Positions 41,021 to 50,373 of a stretch of 55,206 nucleotides of DNA are shown here, piece by piece. The notes under the pieces are model-generated. The model had not been told where the DNA came from. It did no database searches and saw nothing but the letters and a program-made list of their open reading frames with translations. The translations under genes and the position numbers were made by a program. Positions within the stretch are counted from its first letter, which is position 1; every line of letters starts with the position of its first letter. The DNA comes from an uncultured Dehalococcoidia bacterium. GTDB taxonomy: Bacteria; Chloroflexota; Dehalococcoidia; GIF9; UBA5629. Where the stretch lies: positions 1-55,206 of the forward strand of contig CAIMUM010000139.1 of the NCBI GenBank assembly GCA_903844685.1, read 5' to 3'.

Positions 41021-42226
41021 ATGTACGATGTTATTATCATAGGCGCTGGAGTAACCGGCAGCTACGCAGCGGGCGAACTTGCCCGGTTGGGATACCATGT
41101 TTGCGTCCTGGAAAAACAGCAGCAGCCCGGCCTGAAAACGAGTTGCACCGGCATCATCAGCCGTGAATGCCTGGAGATGCTGGAGATTGACCACAGCCTC
41201 ATTCAGAATCAAGCACGGTCTGCCCGCATTTTTGCGCCGTCGGGAAAATACCTGCGGATAGAACGTGAAGACGCTCAAGCTTATATCCTGGACCGTCCCG
41301 GGCTTGATCGCCTGATGGCGCATAAAGCTCAGCAAAAAGGGGCGGAATTTCATTTTTCAACCCCGGTTACCGCCATCCGCCACGAAAACCGGCATGTGAC
41401 GGTAGAGGCTACCGCCATTCAGTCTGAAACGGCCCTATTCAAGGCCAGGTGCGTCATCATCGCCTGCGGCGCCGCCGTCGGCCTGGCACAGTCTGCAGGC
41501 CTCGGCCGGATTCGTGAATTTGCTCATGGTGCCCAGGCGCAGGTGGAATGCACTGATGTCAGCGAAGTGGAGATATATTCAGGCATAACAACTGCGCCCG
41601 GCTTTTTCGCCTGGCTGGTTCCTGCCGGCGGAAAGCAGGGCAAGGCTGGTCTGCTCTGCCGGGGTAATCCCAGGCCTTACCTAACAGCATTATTGGACCG
41701 GTTGCTCAAACAGAATAGGATTACTTCGATTACATCTGACATACGCTATGGCAGTATCCCATTGAAGCCACTATCGAGGACATACTCGGACCGTCTGCTG
41801 GTTATCGGTGATGCCGCAGGGCAGGTTAAGCCAACTTCGGGCGGCGGCATTTATTTCGGTATACTCTGTGCCCAACAGGCAGTGCTTATATTGGACGAAT
41901 GCCTGAAAAGCGGCGAATTATCGTCAGATAAGCTTTCGCAGTACCAGAAACGCTGGCATAAACTATTGAAAAGGGAACTCAGCATTGACTATTGGGCATA
42001 CAGGTTTTACCAGGGACTGGATGATAAACAGGTCGATCACATTTTCAATATAATCGTAAAACATGGCATACATGAATCCCTGCTGACATCCCCTGATATA
42101 ACCTTCGATTGGCACAGCATGGTGATACTTGATGCTATCCGGCACCGCTCCCTGCAAAGGTCGCTGGAAAAGCTCAAAGCGGCCCCTCTGCGTTTTCTCG
42201 AAGCCCGGATCCGCCCTCGTGGGTAA
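41021..42226 (+). CDS. Geranylgeranyl reductase family FAD-dependent oxidoreductase
   Basis: The start is ATG 41021, which gives the usual 'MYDVIIIGAGVTGSYAAGEL' FAD Rossmann N-terminus; the track TTG at 40988 is not supported. 'CTGIISRECLEML' and the second FAD motif 'VIGDAAGQVKPTSGGGIYFG' are diagnostic of the geranylgeranyl reductase family (401 aa). Members saturate double bonds in prenyl chains of chlorophyll, archaeal lipids, menaquinone or dolichol. Being cotranscribed with uppS, a likely substrate here is a polyprenyl carrier or quinone tail. This is inference. Confidence 0.88.
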   Translation: MYDVIIIGAGVTGSYAAGELARLGYHVCVLEKQQQPGLKTSCTGIISRECLEMLEIDHSLIQNQARSARIFAPSGKYLRIEREDAQAYILDRPGLDRLMAHKAQQKGAEFHFSTPVTAIRHENRHVTVEATAIQSETALFKARCVIIACGAAVGLAQSAGLGRIREFAHGAQAQVECTDVSEVEIYSGITTAPGFFAWLVPAGGKQGKAGLLCRGNPRPYLTALLDRLLKQNRITSITSDIRYGSIPLKPLSRTYSDRLLVIGDAAGQVKPTSGGGIYFGILCAQQAVLILDECLKSGELSSDKLSQYQKRWHKLLKRELSIDYWAYRFYQGLDDKQVDHIFNIIVKHGIHESLLTSPDITFDWHSMVILDAIRHRSLQRSLEKLKAAPLRFLEARIRPRG

Positions 42227-42257
42227 ATGCTTGATTTCGTAAGTCGTATGCTCCTAT

Positions 42258-42286
42258 TTGCATTTTCGGTTAAGATGTGATAACAT
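42258..42286 (+). promoter_or_regulatory. Possible nusA operon promoter
   Basis: -35-like 'TTGCAT' (42258-42263), 17-bp spacer, -10-like 'TAACAT' (42281-42286) with a TG extension. If used, the transcript would pass through the hairpin at 42311-42338 before nusA. Confidence 0.35.
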
Positions 42287-42310
42287 AATTCTTGAATTCA
42301 ATACTTGTCC

Positions 42311-42340
42311 AAAAAGTGGGTCCTTGTACCCACTTTTTTA
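42311..42340 (+). terminator. Intrinsic terminator upstream of nusA
   Basis: A perfect 11-bp stem 'AAAAAGTGGGT'/'ACCCACTTTTT' closes a six-base loop and ends in a T-run. It lies 85 bp after the geranylgeranyl-reductase-like gene and 38 bp before nusA. It most simply ends the uppS operon. It could also act as an attenuator for nusA if the promoter lies upstream. Confidence 0.82.
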
Positions 42341-42377
42341 TTGGAATTTAAATGCATAATGAGGGAGACCGACCATA

Positions 42378-43799
42378 ATGGCAAAGAGTGAGTTCATGAA
42401 TGCCCTCGTGCAACTTGCGGCAGAGAAAAACCTGCCCAAGGAGATCATTCTGACTGCGCTGGAATCAGCCCTTGTTTCAGCCTACAGGAAGGAGTCTTTC
42501 ACGCACGGCGAGGACATCTCAGTCAAGATACACTCGGTGACCGGCGAGGTTAAGCTGACACTGAAAAAAGTAGTCGCTGAAGTCCTGGAAGATGAATACC
42601 GCGAGATATCCCTCAAAGATGCCAGGAAAAAGGATAAGACCCTCAAGGCCGGCGATAGTGTTACCTATGATCTGCCTGCCCCCAATGCCGGCCGCATACC
42701 CGCACAGATAGCCAAACAGGTCATCCTGCAGAAGCTGCACGATGCTGAGCGCGGCGCTATCTATGAAGAATACGTGGGCAAAGAGGGTGAGATAGTCACC
42801 GGTACAGTTCAACGGGTCACGCCTGAGCAGGTGGTTATCGACATAGGTAAGACCGAGGCTATAATACCGCAAAACGAAAAGACCCCGACCGAGCGCTACA
42901 GGCAGGGCCAGCGGCTCAAGCTTTATATTGTAGAGGTAGCCCGCACGACCCGCGGGCCGCAGGTTATCGCCTCGAGGGCACACAGGAACCTGCTCAGGGA
43001 CCTGCTGATACTGGAGATACCCGAGATCGCCAGCGGTACCGTGGAGATAAAAGGAGTGGCCAGGGAGGCCGGCTACCGCAGCAAGGTCGCAGTATTCACG
43101 CGCCAGAGCAGTATCGACCCGGTAGGCTGTTGCGTAGGCCTGCGCGGCATCCGCATACAGAATATAGTCAATGAGCTCAACGGCGAAAAGATAGATGTCG
43201 TTCAGTGGTCAGATGACCCGCGGACGTTTATAGCAAGCGCCCTCAGCCCCGCCCAGGTGTTGAGCGTGGTGCTCAATGAAGCCGAGACCACGGCGCTGGT
43301 CAAAGTGCCGGATAAACACCTCTCCCTGGCCATCGGAAAGGAAGGGCAGAACGTCCGCCTGGCTGCAAAGCTTACCGGCTGGCGTATCGATATCAAGAGC
43401 GCTTCTGATCTCGACGCAGCCAGGGCTCTCCAAAAGGGAGAGGCAGCGGAAAAGCCCGCTCCCGCTGAGGAAAAACACGTGGATGAGATCACAGAGGTTA
43501 TCGAAGAAACCGCAGAGGCATCCACCCCTGAGGAAGCTGAGACTGGGGAGCCGGCAACCGCAATCGCAGAGCCTACAGAGAGCGCTGGCATCGAGATACT
43601 TATGCCGGCTGAGGCGGTAGCATCCGCCAAGCCGTCACGCATCCGCTTCGCAGAGGAAATTATGGCAGGGCGAGACGGTAAATCAAGGAAAAAGGAAGCG
43701 GTAAAGAAAGACGAGGCCAAGGACGCCAGCGTGAAAGCCAAGAGCGTCAAGCCCAAGAAGAAAACTTATTATGAAGATGAAGACTTTGAAAGTCAATAA
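42378..43799 (+). CDS. nusA: Transcription termination/antitermination factor NusA
   Basis: The 473-residue protein has the NusA N-terminal RNA polymerase-binding domain (about 1-125, '[18 protein letters not shown]'), an S1 domain (about 135-200, '[28 protein letters not shown]') and two KH domains (about 205-345, '[23 protein letters not shown]', '[21 protein letters not shown]'). Beyond these is an acidic, Glu/Ala-rich tail of about 120 residues ending in a Lys-rich stretch, in place of the AR repeats of enterobacteria. It heads the conserved nusA-ylxR-infB-rbfA-truB operon; the rimP gene often found in front is absent. Confidence 0.96.
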   Translation: MAKSEFMNALVQLAAEKNLPKEIILTALESALVSAYRKESFTHGEDISVKIHSVTGEVKLTLKKVVAEVLEDEYREISLKDARKKDKTLKAGDSVTYDLPAPNAGRIPAQIAKQVILQKLHDAERGAIYEEYVGKEGEIVTGTVQRVTPEQVVIDIGKTEAIIPQNEKTPTERYRQGQRLKLYIVEVARTTRGPQVIASRAHRNLLRDLLILEIPEIASGTVEIKGVAREAGYRSKVAVFTRQSSIDPVGCCVGLRGIRIQNIVNELNGEKIDVVQWSDDPRTFIASALSPAQVLSVVLNEAETTALVKVPDKHLSLAIGKEGQNVRLAAKLTGWRIDIKSASDLDAARALQKGEAAEKPAPAEEKHVDEITEVIEETAEASTPEEAETGEPATAIAEPTESAGIEILMPAEAVASAKPSRIRFAEEIMAGRDGKSRKKEAVKKDEAKDASVKAKSVKPKKKTYYEDEDFESQ

Positions 43800-44091
43800 T
43801 ACCTTGGGGATACAGAGGCAGAAACATTTGCCGGAGCGTACATGTGTAGCCTGCCGTGGCTCCAAAGGCAAACGAGATCTGATACGCCTCGTTTCTTCTC
43901 CCGCTGGGATCGAGATCGATCCAAAGGGTAAAAAGCCCGGCAGGGGCGTGTACCTCTGCGCCTGCTCCGTCTGTTGGGAACGGGGGCTGAAAAGCAACCG
44001 CATCGAGTTAGGGCTGCGCTCTAAAATGTCCGCGGAGAACCGGCGATCTCTGGTTGACTACGGTAGGAGCTTACCAGGGAAGGAAGATTAG
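43771..44091 (+). CDS. ylxR: YlxR/RnpM family RNA-binding protein
   Basis: The 106-residue protein has 'PERTCVACRGSKGKRDLIRLV', the YlxR (DUF448) signature, and 'KKPGRGVYLCACSVCWERGL'. Family members bind RNA and modulate RNase P in Bacillus. The ATG at 43771 overlaps nusA by 29 bp; a second in-frame ATG lies at 43777, so the exact start is uncertain. Its position between nusA and infB is the standard one. Confidence 0.92.
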   Translation: MKMKTLKVNNTLGIQRQKHLPERTCVACRGSKGKRDLIRLVSSPAGIEIDPKGKKPGRGVYLCACSVCWERGLKSNRIELGLRSKMSAENRRSLVDYGRSLPGKED

Positions 44092-44094
44092 ATA

Positions 44095-45882
44095 ATGAAT
44101 AACAGGCAGGAACAATCGGGCAGCCCCGCTGAAGGCGATCCCAAACAGGGGACGCAGCAGATAGGACTCCCTCCGGTGATAACGGTCAAACAGCTTGCTG
44201 ACCAGATAGGCGTCAGTGGTATTGAGATAATCAAGCAACTCATGCGCAACGGCGTAATGGCCAATATCAATCAGTCGTTAGATTACGACGTCGCCGCTTC
44301 AGTGGTGTCCGATTTCGGACTGACAGCAAAAAAGTTGCGCGTGGCTGCCCATGGTAAACAGAAAGCCGCGGCTAAAGGCGCTAAATTGCATGAGCGTCCA
44401 CCCGTTATCACCATTATGGGTCATGTCGACCACGGTAAAACCAGCCTGCTGGACGCCATACGGCGGACCAATGTCGTTGCCGGTGAAGCCGGCGCCATAA
44501 CCCAGCACATCGGCGCCTACCAGATTGAAATGAAAGGCCGTAAAATCACTTTCCTCGATACGCCCGGCCACGAAGCCTTTACCGCCATGCGCGCGCGCGG
44601 TGCGCGGGCTACTGACATCGCCGTACTGGTGGTGGCGGCCGATGACGGCGTTATGCCTCAGACCATCGAAGCGCTGGACCATGCGCGCGCCGCTGGTGTA
44701 AGCATCGTCATCGCGCTTAATAAGATCGATAAGGCCAACGCCAACCCCGACAGGATCAAGCAGCAGCTTTCCGACCTGGGCGTAGTCATCGAAGAGTGGG
44801 GCGGCGATGTAGTGTGCGTCCCCGTATCGGCCAAGAAAAAACAGGGCATCGACGACCTATTGGAAAACCTCATTCTCGTCGCTGACATCATGGAACTCAA
44901 GGCTGAAGTTGACTGCCTGGCTGAAGGTATCGTTATTGAGGCCAAACTCGATAAGACGCGCGGACCGATTGCCACTCTGCTGGTGCAGAAGGGTGTGCTC
45001 AAACCCGGTGATAATATCGTTATCGGCACGGTAGGGGGCAAAATCAAGGCCATGTTCAACGACGAGGGTAAAAATATCCGCAAGGCGGAGCCAGCCACCC
45101 CCGTGGAGATACTCGGTATGAACGCTGTGCCTGACGCGGGGCAGGTCTTCCAGGTTGTAGCCGATGAAAAGGAATCTAAAGCGCTTATCGAAAGAAACAG
45201 GATGGCGGGACTGAGCACCACGACTGCCAGGGGCGTTAGCCTGACTTCTGTAGCGGCCCAGGCCAGCAGTGGCGAGGTAAAGGAACTCAATATAATACTT
45301 AAGACGGATGTCCACGGCAGTATCGAACCTATCCGCGATTCACTGGAGCGCCTTAGCGATGATAAGATGCGCGTCAAAGTCATCCATGCGGGCACCGGCG
45401 CTATCATTGAAAGCGATATACAACTGGCAGTGGCCTCGAGGGCAGTCGTCATCGGCTTCAATAGCAAGCCGGAGCCGGGGGCTGTCCGGCTCGCTGAACA
45501 GGAAAAAATCAGCGTACGCCAGTACAACATTATTTATAAACTTATAGAGGATGTGGAAAAAGCCCTCAAAGGCCTGCTTGAACCGGAATACGTGGACGTG
45601 ACCGCAGGCCAGGCCGAAGTAAGGGCTGTCTTTGAAGCCGGCAAGAAAGGCAGGATCGCAGGCTCCCAGATAAAAGAGGGCAAGGCTACCCGCGATGCGC
45701 TGGTGAAGATAGTTCGCGGAGGCAAGGTAATCGCAGAATCACGCGTAGCCGGACTGCGTCGCTTTAAAGATGATGTTAAGGAGGTGACGACCGGTATGGA
45801 ATGTGGCGTAAAACTTGATAGCTTCAATGATTTCCAGGTCGGGGATATCCTTCAGTTTATCCGCCAGGAAAAAGTGGATTAA
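44095..45882 (+). CDS. infB: Translation initiation factor IF-2
   Basis: The 595-residue IF-2 has a compact N-terminal IF2_N region ('[25 protein letters not shown]'), then the G domain with G1 'GHVDHGKTS', G3 'DTPGHEAF' and G4 'NKIDK'. Domains II and III follow, and the C-terminal fMet-tRNA-binding domain ('[19 protein letters not shown]') ends the protein. It delivers initiator tRNA to the 30S subunit. The long disordered N-terminus of E. coli IF-2 is missing, as in many Dehalococcoidia. It starts 3 bp after the ylxR stop. Confidence 0.97.
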   Translation: MNNRQEQSGSPAEGDPKQGTQQIGLPPVITVKQLADQIGVSGIEIIKQLMRNGVMANINQSLDYDVAASVVSDFGLTAKKLRVAAHGKQKAAAKGAKLHERPPVITIMGHVDHGKTSLLDAIRRTNVVAGEAGAITQHIGAYQIEMKGRKITFLDTPGHEAFTAMRARGARATDIAVLVVAADDGVMPQTIEALDHARAAGVSIVIALNKIDKANANPDRIKQQLSDLGVVIEEWGGDVVCVPVSAKKKQGIDDLLENLILVADIMELKAEVDCLAEGIVIEAKLDKTRGPIATLLVQKGVLKPGDNIVIGTVGGKIKAMFNDEGKNIRKAEPATPVEILGMNAVPDAGQVFQVVADEKESKALIERNRMAGLSTTTARGVSLTSVAAQASSGEVKELNIILKTDVHGSIEPIRDSLERLSDDKMRVKVIHAGTGAIIESDIQLAVASRAVVIGFNSKPEPGAVRLAEQEKISVRQYNIIYKLIEDVEKALKGLLEPEYVDVTAGQAEVRAVFEAGKKGRIAGSQIKEGKATRDALVKIVRGGKVIAESRVAGLRRFKDDVKEVTTGMECGVKLDSFNDFQVGDILQFIRQEKVD

Positions 45883-45938
45883 TCCCGGCCTCCCCACTTA
45901 AGCCTGCCAATCTTCGAAATATCGTTGTGGAGGAAGCT

Positions 45939-46331
45939 ATGACCAGGCGCACAGAACGTCTAAACCATTTAATTCAAATAGAGATAAGCGACCTTTTGCG
46001 TAAGCACATCAACGACCCGCGCCTTAACGGGCTTATCAGCGTTACCGGGGTTGAGATATCTAAAGACCTTAGAAATGCGGCAGTTTCCATCAGCGCGCTG
46101 GGGGATAACCTTGACAGAGAAGCGGTACTCAAAGGCTTCAAGTCAGCGGCCGGCTTCCTGCGCCGTGAACTGGCCCACCGGCTGAATATCCGCGTCACGC
46201 CTGAGCTAAGCTTCGAATTCGATGATTCCATCGAGCGCGGTGTTAAACTTGTCACTCTGATAGACAGCGTGGCTGCACATGACACTAAGGACGTAGTGGA
46301 TGGGCCTAAACGGCATACTAAACATAAATAA
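45939..46331 (+). CDS. rbfA: Ribosome-binding factor A
   Basis: The start is ATG 45939 with 'GGAGGAAG' upstream; the track GTG 45927 overlaps this site. The 130-residue protein begins 'RRTERLNHLIQIEISDLL' and contains 'DPRLNGLISVTGVEISKDL' and 'RRELAHRLNIRVTPELSFEFDDSIERG', all RbfA hallmarks. It helps mature the 16S 5' end. Its 3' end overlaps truB by 32 bp. Confidence 0.95.
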   Translation: MTRRTERLNHLIQIEISDLLRKHINDPRLNGLISVTGVEISKDLRNAAVSISALGDNLDREAVLKGFKSAAGFLRRELAHRLNIRVTPELSFEFDDSIERGVKLVTLIDSVAAHDTKDVVDGPKRHTKHK

Positions 46332-47193
46332 GCCGGCGGGACCGACCTCATTCAACATCGTAGCCCTTGTCCGCCGCCTGACAGGTGAGAAGCGCGTGGG
46401 TCACGCCGGCACTCTCGATCCGGCTGCCTGCGGCGTGCTGCCCGTCTGCCTGGGACAGGCCACCAGGATATCGGAATATTTGCACGCTTTCAGTAAAGAA
46501 TATCAGGCCGTTATTGAACTTGGCACAACCACAGACACCTATGATAGGGAGGGCAGGGTTACCGGGCGGGGGGATACGGACGGCATCACATTTCCCCTGG
46601 TACAGAAAACGCTGCAATCATTCGAAGGACTCATCGACCAGGTGCCCCCGGCCTTCAGCGCCATCAAGGTAAAAGGCAGGCAATCCTATGACCTGGCCAG
46701 GGCAGGGATAGAGATAGCTCATCGGCCGCGCAGGATATCCATCGACCGTATCGAAGTGCTTGAATTTAAATCCCCATGTATCAAGTTGGTCATCGTCTGC
46801 TCAAAAGGCACCTATATACGTTCATTGGCCCGCGATTTGGGAGAAAAGCTTGGCTGCGGTGCTTTCCTCAAAGACCTCGTCCGCAGTGCTTACGGCCCTT
46901 TCAAAGTAGGCGAAGCCGCAAGCCCTGAAAGCCTTCAGAATACTGTAACAGCCGGTCAATTGTCTTCACTGCTTTATCCTCTCGATTATCCGCTGACCGT
47001 CTGGCCGAAGTATATTACAACATCAGATGAGGCACTGAAGATTACAGGGGGCCTCGATATAAACCTCATCGGGGTAAATCCCGGCGACAATACCTATCAC
47101 CGCGCTTATCACCCCGATGGCCATTTTTTAGCGGTCATGAAATTCATGCCGGACAGCGGGCTGTGGCATCCTGAAAAGGTCTTCAATCTTTAA
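46300..47193 (+). CDS. truB: tRNA pseudouridine(55) synthase TruB
   Basis: The 297-residue protein has 'GILNINKPAGPTSFNIV', the catalytic 'VGHAGTLDPAACGVLPVC' with the essential Asp, 'QVPPAFSAIKVKGRQSYDLAR' and 'KGTYIRSLARDLGEKLG'. The C-terminal 60 residues resemble a PUA RNA-binding domain. It isomerises U55 in the tRNA T-loop. The start at 46300 overlaps rbfA by 32 bp, longer than usual; ATG 46300 is still the only good start because the conserved motif begins immediately. Confidence 0.95.
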   Translation: MGLNGILNINKPAGPTSFNIVALVRRLTGEKRVGHAGTLDPAACGVLPVCLGQATRISEYLHAFSKEYQAVIELGTTTDTYDREGRVTGRGDTDGITFPLVQKTLQSFEGLIDQVPPAFSAIKVKGRQSYDLARAGIEIAHRPRRISIDRIEVLEFKSPCIKLVIVCSKGTYIRSLARDLGEKLGCGAFLKDLVRSAYGPFKVGEAASPESLQNTVTAGQLSSLLYPLDYPLTVWPKYITTSDEALKITGGLDINLIGVNPGDNTYHRAYHPDGHFLAVMKFMPDSGLWHPEKVFNL

Positions 47194-47230
47194 AATCGTA
47201 AAGGATTTACCCTGATTTGCCTGAAAAAGC

Positions 47231-47259
47231 TTGACATGCCTACGCGTATTGGCTATATT
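47231..47259 (+). promoter_or_regulatory. Strong promoter of the DUF5679-like zinc-ribbon gene
   Basis: Consensus -35 'TTGACA' (47231-47236), 17-bp spacer, -10 'TATATT' (47254-47259). The arrangement is identical in hexamers and spacing to the ribosomal protein promoter at 22697. Confidence 0.8.
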
Positions 47260-47297
47260 AGCCTTAAGAGCTATAAATTAGCTTCAGGAGGTATTCA

Positions 47298-47441
47298 ATG
47301 ACACAGGCCTATTGCTTCAAAGACAGGAAGAAGGTGGAAATCAAAAACGCTCAGCACGTAAAACTGAAGAACGGGAGGCCCGCCACCAAGGGGATCTGCC
47401 CTCATTGTGGCACCAAGGTATACCGCATCGGCAAGAGCTAA
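47298..47441 (+). CDS. Small zinc-ribbon protein, DUF5679-like (47 aa)
   Basis: This ORF is too short for the track. ATG 47298 follows 'CAGGAGG' and a strong promoter. The sequence starts 'MTQAYCFKDRKKVEIKNAQ', continues 'LKNGRPATKGICPHCGTKVYRIG', and matches the DUF5679 pattern of a tiny protein with two zinc knuckles. The second knuckle 'CPHC' is intact; in the first, the usual 'CVKC' reads 'CFKD', so one ligand is lost. Related genes are common in Chloroflexota and of unknown role. The expression signals suggest an abundant product. Confidence 0.85.
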   Translation: MTQAYCFKDRKKVEIKNAQHVKLKNGRPATKGICPHCGTKVYRIGKS

Positions 47442-47465
47442 CCGGCAGACTCCCGGGCGGCAAAC

Positions 47466-48146
47466 TCAGGGCAGCCGCCTGATCCTCTGAAGCAGTTTCA
47501 AAGGGTTATGTTCGAGTATTTGTCTGTACTTGTGGCTGCTGATACCTGACTGGCTTAGAGTTTCTCTCGCCAGTTCCTTAGAGAGAAGGTCACCCTCATC
47601 GTGGCTGTCCGAATTCAAGAGCATTAGTGCCCCGGCCTCCTCTGCCAGTTTGGCAACATGAGCATTAGTTATACAATGCCCGCGCCTCGTAGTAATCTCA
47701 ATAAATACCCCGCTCTTCGCCGCCATCTTGGCGACCTCCCCGCTCATATGCCCCGGGTGCGCCAGTATATCGACATATGCTGACCTCACGGCCGACAGGT
47801 TCGTTCCCTCTTCCACCGGTTCCACGGGCGATTCCCCGTGCACGACAACCAGCCAGGCACCCAACTCTTTGGCTTTCCTGGCAACCTCATCAATAGCCGC
47901 ATGAGGAACATGTGTCAGTTCAACACCTGGAATAGCAAGGATATCCCAGCGGGCCCGGGCCAGTTCGCAGTCCGCGCTGACCTCATTGATAACCCTGCTC
48001 AGGGAGCCTACGCCGCAATGGTCTGTAACGGCGATAGCCGAATATCCCTTGACCGCAGCCCTCCTGATAAGCTCCAGCGTAGAAAGCATCCCGTCGCTGT
48101 GAAAAGTATGCGCGTGAAAGTCATAAAGCACGCTATAAATTAACAT
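47466..48146 (-). CDS. PHP-domain phosphoesterase/histidinol-phosphatase-like
   Basis: The 226-residue PHP protein has 'YDFHAHTFHSDGMLS', 'AVTDHCGVGS', 'PGVELTHVP' and 'DILAHPGH', with 'NSDSHDEGD' near the end, covering the metal-binding motifs of the PHP fold. I choose ATG 48146 rather than the upstream 48158 start because it gives the usual N-terminus and lies 9 bases after 'AGGTG'. A phosphatase or phosphodiesterase role is expected. It is convergent with the zinc-ribbon gene and divergent from the stress protein. The substrate is unknown. Confidence 0.85.
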   Translation of the reverse strand: MLIYSVLYDFHAHTFHSDGMLSTLELIRRAAVKGYSAIAVTDHCGVGSLSRVINEVSADCELARARWDILAIPGVELTHVPHAAIDEVARKAKELGAWLVVVHGESPVEPVEEGTNLSAVRSAYVDILAHPGHMSGEVAKMAAKSGVFIEITTRRGHCITNAHVAKLAEEAGALMLLNSDSHDEGDLLSKELARETLSQSGISSHKYRQILEHNPLKLLQRIRRLP

Positions 48147-48182
48147 AAAAATCTGCACCTGTACAAGGACGTGGCAATAATC

Positions 48183-48191
48183 TGTTATAAT
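48183..48191 (+). promoter_or_regulatory. Extended -10 promoter of the second Usp gene
   Basis: 'TGTTATAAT' ends 20 bp before the ATG, giving a leader of about 14 nt with no Shine-Dalgarno. It is the same motif and almost the same geometry as upstream of 37592. Confidence 0.6.
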
Positions 48192-48211
48192 AGTGCGGAT
48201 TTTCAGCGGAC

Positions 48212-49198
48212 ATGTTTAAGAAAATACTCGTCCCGCTTGATGGTTCCATTGAAGCGGAGACCGTACTACCATACGTCAGGGATATTGCAGCCAGGTTCGA
48301 TTCAGAAGTCGATATCCTGAGCGTTGGGCTCGGCAGCAAGCGGCGCCGGGTCAACCAGTTGCTGGAGGAATACGTCCAGCATGCCGTAGAACACCTGCAG
48401 CAGCATGAGATAACCAGCCGCGCGGTCCTGCTTTATAGCAGCGCTGAGGAGGAGACGGCTGCCTTTTCCGAAATCACCGCTCCCCAGGGCAAGTTGAAGG
48501 CCAAAGGGCAAGTAGTTTACGGAGGTCCCGCGGAAAACATACTGTCGTATACTCAGAGGAATCATGTCAACCTTGTTATCATGGCTACCCATGCGCACGG
48601 AGGCCTGTTGCGCTGGTGGTTGGGCAGCGTCTTTGAAAAAGTCGTATCGCGGTCGCTGGTCCCGATACTGGGCATACACAGCAAGCAGGTCAGGGAGATC
48701 GACCGCACTGGTAAAACTACGTTCCGCCGCATCCTGACCCCGCTGGACGGGTCCGAAGCCGGTGAAGCCGCGCTGCATGATGCAGAAGCAGTTGCGCTCA
48801 AGACGGGGGCATCGATAGTGTTGTTGCACGTCATACCGGCGCCCCATTCCGTAGAAGCTCGCTGGCTCGGCCCTGAATTGAACGATTTTGTCAGGGCCAT
48901 GCACGATGCCGGCCAGAAATACTTAGATAAGACAAAGAAAAGGCTGGAAGCCAGAGGCCTCGATATCGACATTAGAATTACTGCGGGCGACCCTGCGGAA
49001 ACCATAATCGATACTGCAAAAAAAGAGAAGGTTGACCTGATCGCCATATCCACGCACGGCCGCAGCGGCATACCCCGCTGGGTGCTGGGTAGCGTTGCTG
49101 ATAAGATACTGCATGAATCGAAGTTGCCAATGTGGCTGGTCAGGCCCAGGCAGATTATTAATCAAATGCTCAAGGAAAGCGAAAAACAAGCAAATTAA
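48212..49198 (+). CDS. Universal stress protein, two UspA domains (second paralogue)
   Basis: The 328-residue protein has two UspA domains (about 1-155 and 165-328), each with a 'VPLDGSIEAE'/'TPLDGSEAGE' start. The ATP-binding motif is intact in domain 2 ('STHGRSG-x6-GS') but reads 'ATHAHGG-x6-GS' in domain 1, where a Gly is replaced by Ala. It resembles the protein at 24667 but lacks the 18-residue duplication. It is divergent from the PHP gene, and its stop is 32 bp before ino1, which has its own Shine-Dalgarno. Confidence 0.92.
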   Translation: MFKKILVPLDGSIEAETVLPYVRDIAARFDSEVDILSVGLGSKRRRVNQLLEEYVQHAVEHLQQHEITSRAVLLYSSAEEETAAFSEITAPQGKLKAKGQVVYGGPAENILSYTQRNHVNLVIMATHAHGGLLRWWLGSVFEKVVSRSLVPILGIHSKQVREIDRTGKTTFRRILTPLDGSEAGEAALHDAEAVALKTGASIVLLHVIPAPHSVEARWLGPELNDFVRAMHDAGQKYLDKTKKRLEARGLDIDIRITAGDPAETIIDTAKKEKVDLIAISTHGRSGIPRWVLGSVADKILHESKLPMWLVRPRQIINQMLKESEKQAN

Positions 49199-49230
49199 AC
49201 ACTGCGTAAATCACGAAGGAGTTGGCCAGA

Positions 49231-50337
49231 ATGGGAAAAATTAACGTAGCCATTATAGGTGTAGGAAACTGCGCATCATCATTTGTACAGGGGGTGCACT
49301 ACTACAAGAAAGCCAAAGACGATGAATCCGTCCCAGGATTGATGCATGTCAGCCTGGGAGGCTACCATATACGGGACATTAACTTTGTAGCGGCTATCGA
49401 TATCGACAAGAATAAAGTTGGTAAGGATCTGTCCGAGGCCATTTTCACCTCCCCCAATAATACTTTCAAGTTCTGCGACGTCCCGTCAACCGGTGTCAAG
49501 GTTGTGCGCGGCATGACCCACGACGGCCTTGGTAAATACCTGAGTAAGATAATAGAAAAGGCGCCCGGCCCGACCGCCAATATCGTCAATATCCTCAAGG
49601 AGGTGAAGGCTGACGTGGCCATCAATTACCTGCCGGTAGGCAGCGAAGAGGCCACCAAGTGGTATGTTGAACAACTCCTCAATGCCGGTGTGGGACTGGT
49701 CAACTGCATCCCTGTCTTCATAGCCCGTGAACCGTACTGGCACAACCGCTTCCGCGAGGCGGGCTTGCCCATTATCGGCGATGATATCAAGTCCCAGGTG
49801 GGGGCTACCATCGTGCACAGGGTGCTCACGCGCCTTTTCCGCGACCGCGGCGTCAAACTTGAGCGAACCTATCAGCTAAATTTCGGCGGAAATACCGACT
49901 TCTATAATATGCTGGAGCGAGAACGGCTGGAATCCAAGAAGATATCCAAGACCAATGCCGTAACCTCGCAGCTCGATTTCGAGATGAACCCTGATAACAT
50001 CCACGTTGGGCCCAGCGATTACGTGCCCTGGCTGCTCGACCGCAAGTTCTGCCACATCAGGATGGAGGGCCGCACATTCGGCGACGTGCCTTTGAACCTC
50101 GAATGCAAACTGGAGGTCTGGGATAGCCCGAATTCGGCCGGAGTGGTCATCGATGCTGTCAGATGCCTTAAGATAGCCAGGGACCGCGGGTTATCCGGCT
50201 CCATAGTAGCCCCCAGTTCCTATTTCATGAAATCACCGCCTATACAATACTCGGACGACGAGTGCCGCAGGAGGGCTGAGCAGTTTATCAGCGGGCAGGG
50301 CGAGCAGCGCCCAATCAGCCTGCCGGAAATCGCCTGA
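49231..50337 (+). CDS. ino1: L-myo-inositol-1-phosphate synthase (actinobacterial type)
   Basis: The start is ATG 49231 ('[17 protein letters not shown]'), nine bases after 'AAGGAG'; the track TTG 49222 would abut that site. The 368-residue protein has the NAD Rossmann 'GVGNCASS', '[14 protein letters not shown]', '[17 protein letters not shown]' and '[26 protein letters not shown]', closely following Mycobacterium Ino1. It converts glucose 6-phosphate to inositol 1-phosphate. It is followed by a PimA-like glycosyltransferase and a phosphatidyltransferase, so the product is likely used for phosphoinositol lipids. Confidence 0.95.
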   Translation: MGKINVAIIGVGNCASSFVQGVHYYKKAKDDESVPGLMHVSLGGYHIRDINFVAAIDIDKNKVGKDLSEAIFTSPNNTFKFCDVPSTGVKVVRGMTHDGLGKYLSKIIEKAPGPTANIVNILKEVKADVAINYLPVGSEEATKWYVEQLLNAGVGLVNCIPVFIAREPYWHNRFREAGLPIIGDDIKSQVGATIVHRVLTRLFRDRGVKLERTYQLNFGGNTDFYNMLERERLESKKISKTNAVTSQLDFEMNPDNIHVGPSDYVPWLLDRKFCHIRMEGRTFGDVPLNLECKLEVWDSPNSAGVVIDAVRCLKIARDRGLSGSIVAPSSYFMKSPPIQYSDDECRRRAEQFISGQGEQRPISLPEIA

Positions 50338-50373
50338 AACAGGCGACGTTAGCACCTTGGATTCGTCATTAGC

